NCBI GenBank assembly: GCA_900472625.1
Contig: UCIT01000006.1
Location: 79,984 to 143,983 of the forward strand
DNA: 64,000 bases
Direction of reading: 5' to 3'
Source of the DNA: Hyphomicrobiales bacterium
GTDB lineage: Bacteria > Pseudomonadota > Alphaproteobacteria > Rhizobiales > Rhizobiaceae
The position numbers and the translations under genes were made by a program. This document shows, piece after piece, positions 52,612 to 61,202 of this stretch. Below the pieces are notes generated by a model. That model searched no databases. It saw nothing but the letters and a program-made list of their open reading frames with translations, and was not told the DNA's origin. The first letter of the stretch is position 1. Each line of letters starts with the position of its first letter.

Positions 52612-52952
52612 GGCGATCCCTTTTCGGATGCGGCATCATCCTCGGCACGCAGCATGTCGACGATCGTGCTGGGCGCCATCGGCGTGCGGATCGCATGCGC
52701 CGCCCGCGACAGCGCATGCGACGACAGCGGATTGGTCATCAGCACGAAATAGGCGATGACCAGAAGCTTCAGCGACCAGTCGGGATGGTGTATCCCTAGC
52801 CCGGCAAGCACGAGAATGTTGCCCAACGTCGACGCCTTGGTTCCCGCCTGTATTCGGGTGAACACATCCGGCATGCGCAACAGGCCGACACCGGCGGAAA
52901 ACAGGAAGAACGCCCCGACGAGAAGCACGAGGCTGCCAATCAGTTCATTCAT
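52608..52952 (-). CDS. mrpG: Mrp antiporter subunit G
   Basis: 114 residues and three membrane helices with the MnhG/PhaG pattern: LLVGAFFLFSAGVGLLRMPDVFTRIQAGTKASTLG and the conserved LMTNPLSSHALSRAA. Only short pieces are quoted; the first covers about residues 10-44. The ATG at 52952 overlaps the DUF4040 gene by 8 bp and the stop overlaps the next gene by 4 bp. A small integral subunit of the antiporter. Confidence 0.9.
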   Translation of the reverse strand: MNELIGSLVLLVGAFFLFSAGVGLLRMPDVFTRIQAGTKASTLGNILVLAGLGIHHPDWSLKLLVIAYFVLMTNPLSSHALSRAAHAIRTPMAPSTIVDMLRAEDDAASEKGSP

Positions 52953-53196
52953 CGGCCTGCCCTCCACCGTTGGTCTTGCGGATCGCATAGAGGAAGATCA
53001 GCGTTGCCAGCCCTGAGCCGATCGCTGCTTCGGCCATCGCTACATCTGGCGCTGCGAGCAAAACGTAGGAAGCGGCGGCAAACAGGCTCGCCAGGCCGGC
53101 GCTGACCATCGCCGCCATCAGATCGCTGAGCACGACGGCGAGCACCCCGCTCACCAGGATACTGCCGCAGACCAACAGGATCAGCACCTCAAGCAT
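52945..53196 (-). CDS. DUF4040/MbhD-like subunit (detached part of MrpA)
   Basis: 83 residues and about three helices. The segment LSDLMAAMVSAGLASLFAA and VLLAAPDVAMAEAAIGSGLATLIF is the DUF4040 (MbhD) signature, which in normal MrpA sits after the NuoL-like part. Here it is a free-standing gene. The ATG at 53196 overlaps mrpF by 8 bp; a longer frame to 53229 lies in mrpF. Translationally coupled on both sides. Confidence 0.88.
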   Translation of the reverse strand: MLEVLILLVCGSILVSGVLAVVLSDLMAAMVSAGLASLFAAASYVLLAAPDVAMAEAAIGSGLATLIFLYAIRKTNGGGQADE

Positions 53197-53461
53197 CCCG
53201 ATCACGACCCTTTTCCAGAAAGCGGGCAATGGCGAGAACCGCCAGAAAGCTCAACAGGCCGTAGACAAGTGCAACGTCAAGATAGACGAAGCGGCCGGAA
53301 ATGTGGGCGTAAAGCGCGATCAGCGAGATCGTCACCACCGTCAGCATGTCGATCGCCACGACGCGGTCGATCGCCGTCCGACCGATGACCAGCCGCACGA
53401 CGCCGAAGACGATGCTGAAGAAGATCAGGACGACGGCGATCTGCTGGATGATGTCAGCCAA
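53189..53461 (-). CDS. mrpF: Mrp antiporter subunit F
   Basis: 90 residues and three helices: VFGVVRLVIGRTAIDRVVAIDMLTVV (about 19-44) is the PhaF/MnhF signature, followed by YLDVALVYGLLSFLAVLAIARFL. It overlaps mrpE by 8 bp and the DUF4040 gene by 8 bp. A small integral subunit. Confidence 0.92.
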   Translation of the reverse strand: MADIIQQIAVVLIFFSIVFGVVRLVIGRTAIDRVVAIDMLTVVTISLIALYAHISGRFVYLDVALVYGLLSFLAVLAIARFLEKGRDRDA

Positions 53462-53984
53462 AGGCAGCCCCCAGATGCTTTTCGAACGGCCCGATGATCA
53501 GCCGCGTCGCCTCTTCGGGATCGGTCGTCCTGACGTCGAGCCAATGAATGAACAGCGTGTCGCCCCTGATATCCATCACCAGCGAGCCGGGGGTCAGCGC
53601 GATCGAGTTGGCAAGTGCAAGCCGCCCGATCGGCGATTGCAGCGGCATCCGGACCTTCACGATCCCGGGCCGGATATCGAGGCGCGGCGCATACACATAG
53701 CGCAGCATGTTGACGTTCGCCTTTACCAGTTCCACGAGGAAGACACCGGTGTAGGCCACGAAATGAAAGAGCCTTCCCGGCGTCAGGCGAAGCCGCCAGA
53801 CCTCGCCGCGGCGCACGAAGATCGCCGCCAGCGCCAGCGACACCAGCGCACCCGTCGCCAAGATCGCAGGTTCGACCGACGCATTGACGATCAGCCATAC
53901 CGACAACAGGAAGCCCCAGAGCAGAACAAGGCTCTGCACCACTCCCGGGACGCTTGGCTGGATGGCTTCACGATCGTCTGACAT
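53454..53984 (-). CDS. mrpE: Mrp antiporter subunit E
   Basis: 176 residues. Two or three N-terminal helices, then the soluble C-terminal part with the MnhE pattern (YTGVFLVELVKANVNMLRYV, NSIALTPGSLVMDI, FIHWLDV). It is the first gene of the operon; a promoter must lie in 53985-54121. The start at 53984 has only a weak GAGAG upstream. In archaeal MBH the E-like subunit also comes first. Confidence 0.92.
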   Translation of the reverse strand: MSDDREAIQPSVPGVVQSLVLLWGFLLSVWLIVNASVEPAILATGALVSLALAAIFVRRGEVWRLRLTPGRLFHFVAYTGVFLVELVKANVNMLRYVYAPRLDIRPGIVKVRMPLQSPIGRLALANSIALTPGSLVMDIRGDTLFIHWLDVRTTDPEEATRLIIGPFEKHLGAAFG

Positions 53985-54250
53985 CGCGCAGGCTCTCGAT
54001 AATTGACGATGAATTTAGGCGTCAGGAAAGGTCGAACGCGTTTTCCGGATATGGTCCCCTGAACCTTCGCTCTCGTCCGGCCTCGCGTCAGTCGACACAC
54101 CTTAGCATCGGCTTTGTCGCGCTGTGATCGGCACTGAATCCAGAAACTATGCTCCGTGTCCGGGATGGCGCCATGCGGTCCCGCATCTGGCCGCAAGCTA
54201 TTGACCTGCAAGCGAAACAGGGAAAACAATCGGCCGGCAGACATGCTGAA
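53985..54250. promoter_or_regulatory. divergent promoter region mrpE / repeat-rich protein, with dispersed repeat
   Basis: 266 bp with no gene. It contains the 34-bp element at 54122-54155 that recurs at 61292-61325. The promoters for mrpE (minus) and the gene at 54251 (plus) must lie here. Confidence 0.4.
54122..54155. repeat. 34-bp dispersed repeat, copy 1
   Basis: It matches copy 2 (61292-61325) at 31 of 34 positions. The core is GATCGGCACWGAATCCAGAA. In this copy the dyad at its left end is GTG-ATCGG-CAC. It lies in a divergent promoter region, 138 bp upstream of mrpE. Confidence 0.6.
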
Positions 54251-55990
54251 ATGGATGCCGCATTGATGACAGAAAAAGCCCCGCAGACTGTCCCGCTCGT
54301 TTCCTCGGAACCCGGCCTTTCCCGCTTTTATCCGCTCGGCATCGCCGAAACCAAGATTGTCGCGCATCTGCAGGGTGGTGATTTCGACCGGCTTGGCGAT
54401 GGCCTGCGCCCGCAACAGGATGACCCCGAACGCGCTGTCCGTGCAGAGCTGTTGCGCTTCCTTATTCTCGGCAGCGACGGGTACCATTCGCATGAAAAGG
54501 GGCTACGGCTGAGTGGAGCCTGGATATCCGGCATTCTCGATCTCGAGGGGTGCCGGATCCCGCGCGATATCGGCCTGAAAGATTGCCATTTCGAGGCCTC
54601 ACCGGTGCTGCGTTCAGCCATCATCGACAATCTGTTCCTCGACGGATCGTCGATGCCGGGCCTGCAGGCCGACCGTCTGGAAGCACGAGGCTGCTTGTCC
54701 ATAAGAGGCGCACTGGTTTCCGGCCCGGTCAGGATTCCCGGCGCGCGCATCGGCGGCAGCATCGAGGCCGATGGCGTCTCGATCAGATCGAGCGACGGCA
54801 TCGCCATCGATGCGGCCGGGATAGAGGCCCGTGGCGGTATTCTCCTGCGCGGCGCCGATATCAAGGGCGGTATCGTCCTGTCGGCGGCCCGCCTTGGCGG
54901 CGACGTCAACGCGGTTGGCGCCCGTATCGAACGCCCGGGCGAAGTCGCCCTCAACGGCGACGGCGTCATCGCCGGCGGGGATTTGGCCTTGCGTGGCTCG
55001 ATCATAGTCGGAGAAGCCAGGTTCCTCGGCGCCCGCCTCGGCGGTGATGTCGATTGCACCTCGGCCTCGCTTTCGCAGCCGGGCGGATACGCTTTGCGCC
55101 TCAATCATGCGGCCATCGAAGGTGCGTTGCTCCTGCGCCAGGGCGCCTCGGTGGCCGGAACGATTGACCTGACCGCGGCGACGATCGCGGCGATCGACGA
55201 TGACGAGGCGAGTTGGCCGCTGGCCGGCGACCTGCTGCTCAACAGATGCCGCTACGGCGCGTTCATCGGCGGCCCGGTCGATGCCCATAGCAGGCTGGAT
55301 TGGCTGTCGCGCCAGAGTCCTGACCGCTGGAAAGCCGATTTCTGGCCGCAACCCTATGAGCATCTGGCAATGGTGCTACGGGAAATGGGCCATGAGGAGG
55401 AAGCAAGGGCAGTCCTGATCGCCAAGGAACGGCTTCAGCGGCGCGCGCGCCGATCGCGCGCCAGAAACCCGGCAACGCGCGCGGCACTCGCGACCAGCGA
55501 CGCCATCCTTGCCGTCACGCTTCGCTATGGTCGCCAGCCGCTGCTCGCGGTGGTTTGGCTGGCGCTGTTCTGGGCGATCGGCACCGGTGTCTTTGGGCTG
55601 GCCTATGGCAGCGGCGCGATGAAACCCAACAGCCCTGTTGTGCTGCGCTCTCCCGAATGGACGATGTGCGACCTTGAGCGAACCGAGCAGCGCTACATGC
55701 CCTCGAGCGGCCAGGAACTGGCGGGCCGCGCCGATGCCGGACAGAACCAGCTCACCTGCTTTCGCAATCAGCCCGAGGCCGCCAGCTATCCCGAGTTCAA
55801 CGCACTGATGTATTCGCTGGATGTGCTCGTGCCTGTGGCCTCGATCGGGCAGAAGGAATACTGGCGCCCGGACTCGCGCAAGCCAACCGGCACATTCACC
55901 CTGCGATACTACTTCCTGCAATCGGTCATCGGTTGGGTCTTGGGTCTCCTGGCCGTTGCGGGCTCGTCGGGATTGGTAAAACCCCATTAG
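54251..55990 (+). CDS. membrane protein with imperfect pentapeptide-like repeats, unknown function
   Basis: About 579 residues from the ATG at 54251; ATGs at 54149 and 54266 are possible, and none has a strong ribosome-binding site. Residues about 70-330 consist of repeating short strands of the kind LRLSGAWISGILDLEGCRI and VALNGDGVIAGGDLALRGS, resembling a right-handed beta-helix built from pentapeptide-like units. A basic linker (RRARRSRARN) precedes a membrane helix at about 431-453, a Cys-containing loop (about 460-550) and a second helix at about 553-576. The helix domain therefore faces the cytosol and the loop the periplasm, if the positive-inside rule holds. Function unknown; it is divergent from the Mrp operon. 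Confidence 0.75.
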   Translation: MDAALMTEKAPQTVPLVSSEPGLSRFYPLGIAETKIVAHLQGGDFDRLGDGLRPQQDDPERAVRAELLRFLILGSDGYHSHEKGLRLSGAWISGILDLEGCRIPRDIGLKDCHFEASPVLRSAIIDNLFLDGSSMPGLQADRLEARGCLSIRGALVSGPVRIPGARIGGSIEADGVSIRSSDGIAIDAAGIEARGGILLRGADIKGGIVLSAARLGGDVNAVGARIERPGEVALNGDGVIAGGDLALRGSIIVGEARFLGARLGGDVDCTSASLSQPGGYALRLNHAAIEGALLLRQGASVAGTIDLTAATIAAIDDDEASWPLAGDLLLNRCRYGAFIGGPVDAHSRLDWLSRQSPDRWKADFWPQPYEHLAMVLREMGHEEEARAVLIAKERLQRRARRSRARNPATRAALATSDAILAVTLRYGRQPLLAVVWLALFWAIGTGVFGLAYGSGAMKPNSPVVLRSPEWTMCDLERTEQRYMPSSGQELAGRADAGQNQLTCFRNQPEAASYPEFNALMYSLDVLVPVASIGQKEYWRPDSRKPTGTFTLRYYFLQSVIGWVLGLLAVAGSSGLVKPH

Positions 55991-56022
55991 CGTGTATCCA
56001 GGGATACGGATCGAGACTCCTG

Positions 56023-57855
56023 TTAGAAGCGCCAGATCAAAGGCACCAGAAACACCGATACGACGAAGAACCACATTAGCAGCGGCAGGCCAAGCTTCCA
56101 ATAATCGCTGAAGGCATAACCGCCCGGCCCCATCACCATCAGGTTGGTTGGCGTCGCGATCGGCGTCAGGAAGGCCGCGGCCGCGGCCACCGCGGTGCTC
56201 ATCAGCACCGGACGCGGCGAAACACCCATCGCCGATGCCGCTGCCACCCCGATCGGAATGACGATCAGCGCCGTTGCGGTATTGCTGATCAGTTGCCCCA
56301 TGACCGCAGTCAGCACGAACAGGCCGGCAAGCAAAGCGACCGGACCGGCATCGCCGACCAGATTGACGAGGTGCTCGGCCATCAGCTTTGCGGCACCGGT
56401 CTGCACCATCGCCGTCGAAAGCGGCATCATCGCGCCGACGAGGATGACGGTCGTCCAGCCGACGGCGCGATAGGCCTGCTCTACGCTCATGATGCCCGAA
56501 AGGATGATGGCGCCCGCAGCCAGCAGCCCGGCCACCGCAGGCGGCACGATTCCGGTCGCCAGAAGCAACACCATCGCGAACAGGACGACGATAGCCTGGC
56601 GCGCGCCCGGCCCCATCGGCACCGCCTGGCGGCGCACCAGCTCCGGTGAATTGACCACCAAGACATCTGGATCGTCAAGATGCACGTCCAGCGCTTTCCA
56701 CGTGCCCTGCAGCAGCATGGTATCGCCCGCCTGCAGCACAATGCCGCCCTTGCCGCGCGTTGCGCTGGCGGCAGCAATCTCGGTGCTTGCGCGCTGCACT
56801 GCAAGAACGATCAGGTCGCCACTGTCGGTGACCATCCCCGGAAAGACACTCTGGCCGATCAGACCGGAGCGCGGCGGGATGACCACTTCGGCAAGTCCTG
56901 AACTGCGGTTGAACAGGGTGTCTTCACCCTTGCCCGCCGCATCCTCGCGAAACGCCAGATGCAGCGCGGCCGCGAATGCCGCTGCCGTCTCCGCATCGCC
57001 ACGAACAAGCAGATGATCTCCTTCTTCCACCAGAGGCCGGCGCAACGGCCCCGCCGTCTCGCCTTCCTGAATGGCGACGAGTTGCAGTTCCGGATGGCTG
57101 GAGAGATCGACCGCGGAAGGCGCCACGCCGATGAAGGGCGAACTCGCCCTCACCCGCATCTGGTAGATGCCGCTGGCGAGACCATACTGCTCGACCAGCG
57201 TGTTGGCATGACGACTGAAATCGGCGGGCATGGTCGCGCCATTGCGCTCGGGAAGAAGCTTCTGCCCGAACAGCACGATGATCGCCATGGTCCCGGCCAG
57301 CAACGGCACGCCGACCAGCGCAAACTCGAAGAATCCGAAACCGCCGACACCGGCATCCTGCCCTGCCTCCGACACCAGAACATTCACCGGCGTACCCGTC
57401 AGCGCCAACATCGATCCGGCATGGGCGGCAAACACCAGCGGCATCAGGAGCTGCGATGAGTTGCGCTTGAGACGAACGGCAATGACCACTACCACGGGCA
57501 GCAGCGCCGCGACGGCACCATTGACACTGATCAGCGCCGTCAGCAGCGAGACCAGGATCATGGTCAGGATCAACAGCCGGGCGCGGCTTTCCTCACCGGC
57601 GCCGCGGATCAAAAGCTGACCGGCCCAGGCAGTCACACCCGTAACCTCCAGCCCGGAACTGACGACGAAGAGCGAGGCGATGAAGATGACCGCCGGATCG
57701 CCGAAGCCGCCGAGCGCCTGCCCGATGGTGAGAACCCCGCTCGCCCAGAGCGCCAGCGCGGTCAGCATCGCGACAAAAACGACAGGCAACTTGTTCCAGA
57801 CGAACAGGACAACGGCAACGGCAATGATGGTGCCTGTATATGCTATCGGGCTCAA
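56023..57855 (-). CDS. SLC13/DASS-type anion transporter with two RCK_C domains
   Basis: 610 residues. Membrane halves at about 1-190 and 390-610 surround a soluble insert (about 215-385) holding two TrkA_C/RCK_C domains (VEEGDHLLVRGD, LQAGDTMLLQGTW). Typical family motifs are SVNGAVAALLPVVV, LALTGTPVNVLVSE, QLISNTATALIVIPI and TPIATPTNLMVMGPGG (repeated S/T-N-T motifs). It resembles SAC1/YfbS-type sulfate or dicarboxylate carriers. A TTG start at 57855 is accepted because GAGGAG lies 8 nt upstream and no ATG fits. Monocistronic and convergent with the preceding plus-strand gene. Confidence 0.88.
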   Translation of the reverse strand: MSPIAYTGTIIAVAVVLFVWNKLPVVFVAMLTALALWASGVLTIGQALGGFGDPAVIFIASLFVVSSGLEVTGVTAWAGQLLIRGAGEESRARLLILTMILVSLLTALISVNGAVAALLPVVVVIAVRLKRNSSQLLMPLVFAAHAGSMLALTGTPVNVLVSEAGQDAGVGGFGFFEFALVGVPLLAGTMAIIVLFGQKLLPERNGATMPADFSRHANTLVEQYGLASGIYQMRVRASSPFIGVAPSAVDLSSHPELQLVAIQEGETAGPLRRPLVEEGDHLLVRGDAETAAAFAAALHLAFREDAAGKGEDTLFNRSSGLAEVVIPPRSGLIGQSVFPGMVTDSGDLIVLAVQRASTEIAAASATRGKGGIVLQAGDTMLLQGTWKALDVHLDDPDVLVVNSPELVRRQAVPMGPGARQAIVVLFAMVLLLATGIVPPAVAGLLAAGAIILSGIMSVEQAYRAVGWTTVILVGAMMPLSTAMVQTGAAKLMAEHLVNLVGDAGPVALLAGLFVLTAVMGQLISNTATALIVIPIGVAAASAMGVSPRPVLMSTAVAAAAAFLTPIATPTNLMVMGPGGYAFSDYWKLGLPLLMWFFVVSVFLVPLIWRF

Positions 57856-57965
57856 TCGCGCCGCTCCTCATTCGGCCCTCCAGGCCATTCCAAAAATTCG
57901 GCCAAGCCCGTCATCGACAACCGCCCGCAAATCCGGGCCTCGCTCACGGCCCCGCTCCGCCTCCA

Positions 57966-59171
57966 TCAATCCTCGAGCGTCGCCATCAGCACACCGAGGC
58001 GGCAGCCCTTCTCGTATTCCTTGAGGTTCACATATTCCTTGATCGTGTGGATCTCCGCCTGGCCGGCGCCAATCGTGATGGTGGGAACGCCATGCTTGTC
58101 CAGCCAGTTGGCATCCAGGCCGCCGTTTGAAAAGACAAAGACCGGCTCGATATCCAACATCTTCAACGCCTTGGTGGCGCGCTTCACGACGGGCGTATCC
58201 TTTCCCAGTTCGAATGGCGGATAGGATGCGATCTGGCTGAATTTGACCTCTGCCGTATCGCCGTTATCGGCCGTCACCTCCGCCTTCGCCTTGGCAAAGG
58301 CTTGGCTGTAGCCATCCGCAATTTTCGTTGCGAACACCGATTCCGGACTGCGCGCCTCGCCCTTGATATAGGCGTAGTCGGTCACGACGTTGGTCGCGTC
58401 GCCGGCCGGCTTGTTGTCCTTGCCGCCGAAAATGCCGACGTTGCTGGTGCCTCGGCCATCTGGCTTGACGACCTTGCCGAACCAGCCCGCGCGGCGGGCT
58501 TCGGCCAGAGCCAAGGCGCCGACCATCGTCGCCGAAATCCCCTTTTCCGGTGCAACCCCGGCATGCGATGCCCGGCCTGTGATTTCGACTTCCCAGTTCT
58601 CCTGTCCGACAGCGCCGATGATCAGGTCGGACGCCATCTGGCCATCGACGTTGATGCACATCACCGCGCCGCCGAGATTGGCCGGATCGAGTTCGCGCGC
58701 ACCATGCAGTCCGCTTTCCTCGCGCACGGTGAACAGCAGCGTGATCGGCGGATGCGGCAGCTTGTTCTTGATCAGTATCTCGGCAACCACCACAAGCAGG
58801 GCAACGCCGGTGCGCGCATCGCCGCCGAGCGCCGTGGTGCCGTCCGAGACGATGCGATCGCCCTCGCGCCGCGGCTTGGCGCCGGCGCAAAGCGGCACGG
58901 TATCGAGGTGGGTCGAGAAAAGCAGCCGCGGTCCCGGTCGCGTACCGGGGATATCGACGATCAGGTTGCCCGTCTCCGTCGGTAGCGGAATGCGCGTGTG
59001 CACGTCGTCGAAGCGGATGGCGCTTTCGGGCACGCCGATCTTCTTCAGTGCATCGCAGACCGCGAGCCCGATGTTCTTTTCCTGCCCAGTGACACCCTCT
59101 ACCGAGAGGAACCGCATGAGATGTTCTTCCGCCGCAGCGACGTCGAGAGGAATGTTGCTCATGATATCCAT
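57966..59171 (-). CDS. M20-family metallopeptidase (PepT-like)
   Basis: 401 residues. Zinc-binding and catalytic motifs: STHLDTVPLC (His, Asp), GGDARTGVALL (bridging Asp), TVREESGLHGA (catalytic Glu pair) and, near the end, EIHTIKEYVNL (His). The dimerisation lid domain is at about 200-310 (GRASHAGVAPEKG). It resembles peptidase T and related aminoacyl-peptide hydrolases. It is 43 bp downstream of an AbgT-type transporter gene on the same strand, suggesting uptake and hydrolysis of a peptide-like or p-aminobenzoyl-glutamate-like compound. The start is at 59171, or Met at 59162. Confidence 0.88.
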   Translation of the reverse strand: MDIMSNIPLDVAAAEEHLMRFLSVEGVTGQEKNIGLAVCDALKKIGVPESAIRFDDVHTRIPLPTETGNLIVDIPGTRPGPRLLFSTHLDTVPLCAGAKPRREGDRIVSDGTTALGGDARTGVALLVVVAEILIKNKLPHPPITLLFTVREESGLHGARELDPANLGGAVMCINVDGQMASDLIIGAVGQENWEVEITGRASHAGVAPEKGISATMVGALALAEARRAGWFGKVVKPDGRGTSNVGIFGGKDNKPAGDATNVVTDYAYIKGEARSPESVFATKIADGYSQAFAKAKAEVTADNGDTAEVKFSQIASYPPFELGKDTPVVKRATKALKMLDIEPVFVFSNGGLDANWLDKHGVPTITIGAGQAEIHTIKEYVNLKEYEKGCRLGVLMATLED

Positions 59172-59214
59172 CCGATTGTTTGCATCTTGTTTGGTTCAGG
59201 CTGCGGCGTAGGCG

Positions 59215-60762
59215 TCACAGACCCCACGGCAGACCGAGCGCCTTCCAGACAGCGAAAAGACCGGTCCACAGCACGAACATCAGCACGACATAGGGAAGCA
59301 TCAGCGACACGATTGTGCCGACGCCCGCGGACTTGTCGTATTTCTGGGCAAAGCCGACGACGAGCGCGAAGTAGGCATTGAGCGGGGTAATCGCGTTCAT
59401 CGGCGAGTCCCCGACGCGATAGGCCGCCAGCACCGCTTCCGGCTCGACACCGAGCTGCATCAGCAGCGGCACGAAAACAGGCGCAAAGATCGCCCATTTC
59501 GCAATCGCACCCGTCAGCAGCAGATCGATGATCGCCACCACGATGATAAAGCCGATCAGCAGCGGAAGCGCACCGATATTGGCCGCCTGCAGCACGCCGG
59601 AGAGGCTGAGCGCCATCACCGTGCCGATGTTGGTGTAGGTGAAATAGGCGACGAACTGGCTGAGCACGAAGAACAGGAAGATCGTCCCGCCCATGTTCTT
59701 GATCGATTTTTCGATCGCAGCGATCACCTCCGCCAGCGTCTTCATCGTCCCGGCGCCGATGCCATAGGTCCAGCCCGTCACCAGGAAGATCAGCATGATC
59801 AGCGCGATCAGCCCGTTCATGAACGGCGAGTTGCCGATCAGCTCGCCGGTGTCGGGATTGCGCAGCGGCGCGCCGCTCGGCAGCGTCAGCAGCAGAAAGA
59901 CCACCAGAAGGCCGATCAGCCCGAAGAGCGCGAAACGCAGACCCCGCGATTCCTGTTCCGACAGCGTGGCGCCCTGGTTCTGCACCCCACCACCTGCCGC
60001 CTCTGGATCATACGTTCCAAGCCGTGGCGCAATGATGCGATCGGTGATGAAGGCGATGATGACAGTCAGGAACAACACGGACGCGATCGAGAACCAGAGG
60101 TTGGAGGCAAGCCCGATCGACCGGTTGGGATCGACGAGATGAGCCGCATCGTTGGTGAACTCGACCAGCACCGCATCGAGCGGCTTGATCAGCATGTTGA
60201 CCGTGAACGCCCCGGCAACGGCAGCAAAGCCGAGCGCAAGGCCGGCCAGCGGATGCCGTCCGACGGCAAGATAGGCGACGCCGGCAAGCGGGATCAGCAC
60301 CAGATAACCGGCATCGGCCGCGATACTGGCAAGAATCCCGACAAAGGCGAGGATATAGGTGAGCGCCCAGCTGGGCGAGACGATCACCAGCTTGCGGATC
60401 AGCGCCGTGACGAGGCCGGACTCCTCGGCAACACCCGCACCGATCATCGCCGCGATCATCAGGCCGACGGCGGTAAAGCTCATGAAATTGGGGATCAGTG
60501 AGGAATAGAGAAAACGGATCCCCTCGATATTCAGGAGGCTGCGGATCGCCGTTGACGCCTGCTCGACCTGATGGGTATCGGGATTGATCCTCTCGTAGCT
60601 CACCGCCGCCCCGAACGCGCCGAGCACCGCTGACAAGGCGATGACGATGCCGATCAGGATCAGGAAGATGACGACGGGGTGCGGCACCATGTTGCCGACC
60701 TTCTCGACCCCGTCGAGAAGTCTCTGCATCGTGGTTTTCGATGCCGCATTGGCAGTGGCCAT
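59215..60762 (-). CDS. AbgT-family transporter
   Basis: 515 residues and about 11 membrane segments plus re-entrant hairpins. It begins MQRLLDGVEKVGNMVPHPVV, the AbgT opening, and carries PNFMSFTAVGLMIAAMIGAGVAEE (about 105-128), AADAGYLVLIPLAG and GDSPMNAITPLNAYFAL, the conserved substrate/sodium region. Family members import p-aminobenzoyl-glutamate or export sulfonamides. GGAGGCAAGAC precedes the ATG at 60762. It heads a two-gene operon with the M20 peptidase gene. Confidence 0.93.
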   Translation of the reverse strand: MATANAASKTTMQRLLDGVEKVGNMVPHPVVIFLILIGIVIALSAVLGAFGAAVSYERINPDTHQVEQASTAIRSLLNIEGIRFLYSSLIPNFMSFTAVGLMIAAMIGAGVAEESGLVTALIRKLVIVSPSWALTYILAFVGILASIAADAGYLVLIPLAGVAYLAVGRHPLAGLALGFAAVAGAFTVNMLIKPLDAVLVEFTNDAAHLVDPNRSIGLASNLWFSIASVLFLTVIIAFITDRIIAPRLGTYDPEAAGGGVQNQGATLSEQESRGLRFALFGLIGLLVVFLLLTLPSGAPLRNPDTGELIGNSPFMNGLIALIMLIFLVTGWTYGIGAGTMKTLAEVIAAIEKSIKNMGGTIFLFFVLSQFVAYFTYTNIGTVMALSLSGVLQAANIGALPLLIGFIIVVAIIDLLLTGAIAKWAIFAPVFVPLLMQLGVEPEAVLAAYRVGDSPMNAITPLNAYFALVVGFAQKYDKSAGVGTIVSLMLPYVVLMFVLWTGLFAVWKALGLPWGL

Positions 60763-60869
60763 GTCTTGCCTCCGTTGAGCCAGAAATTGCGTTCAGACAC
60801 CACGCGAACGGCGGTCGGGTCTCATGGCGGAAACAGGATGAACGTGCGCGGACGACGCCGTGGATTCCA

Positions 60870-60889
60870 GGCGGCCCACGTGGGCCGCC
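60870..60889. repeat. perfect 20-bp palindrome between lipoprotein and AbgT genes
   Basis: GGCGGCCCAC followed by GTGGGCCGCC is a perfect GC-rich palindrome, 55 bp beyond the lipoprotein stop and 108 bp upstream of the AbgT start. It may be a terminator for the lipoprotein gene (no T run) or a regulator site for the AbgT operon. Confidence 0.45.
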
Positions 60890-60944
60890 CCTTGGTCATA
60901 TCGAGCGTGAAAGGCACCGACCCCGGTTGCATTTCACGCGCCCC

Positions 60945-61202
60945 TCAGCGTGGGCAGGCTGCAACGTAGCGCCGGCCGTTGCGGTCCTGGAATTCGCATT
61001 GCCCCGGCTGGCCTGCGACATTGCCGATGACGGCGCCCGAGACGCCACCGATTGCCGCGCCGACCGCTGCACCGCGAACATTGCCGGTCACCGCGCCGCC
61101 GATAACGCCGCCTGTCGCAGCCCCGATACCCGCGCCTTGTTGAGTCGGCGTGCAGCTTGCAGCCAACAGACCGGCCAGTGAAAACAACAGGATCTTCTTC
61201 AT
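60945..61202 (-). CDS. small glycine-zipper lipoprotein
   Basis: 85 residues. The lipoprotein signal is MKKILLFSLAGLLAASC (Cys17). A glycine-zipper region follows (about 24-66, with GAGIGAATGGVIGGAVTGN and AAVGAAIGGVSGAVIGNVAG), then a C-terminal CEF...YVAACP pair of cysteines that could form a disulfide. Such proteins sit in the outer membrane or periplasm; function unknown. GGGGAGCGTC precedes the ATG. Confidence 0.85.
   Translation of the reverse strand: MKKILLFSLAGLLAASCTPTQQGAGIGAATGGVIGGAVTGNVRGAAVGAAIGGVSGAVIGNVAGQPGQCEFQDRNGRRYVAACPR

Noticed and set aside
55994..56007. small hairpin GTATCC-AG-GGATAC after the repeat-rich protein gene
   Set aside because: The loop is only 2-4 nt and the stem 5-6 bp with no T run, so it is too weak to call a terminator.
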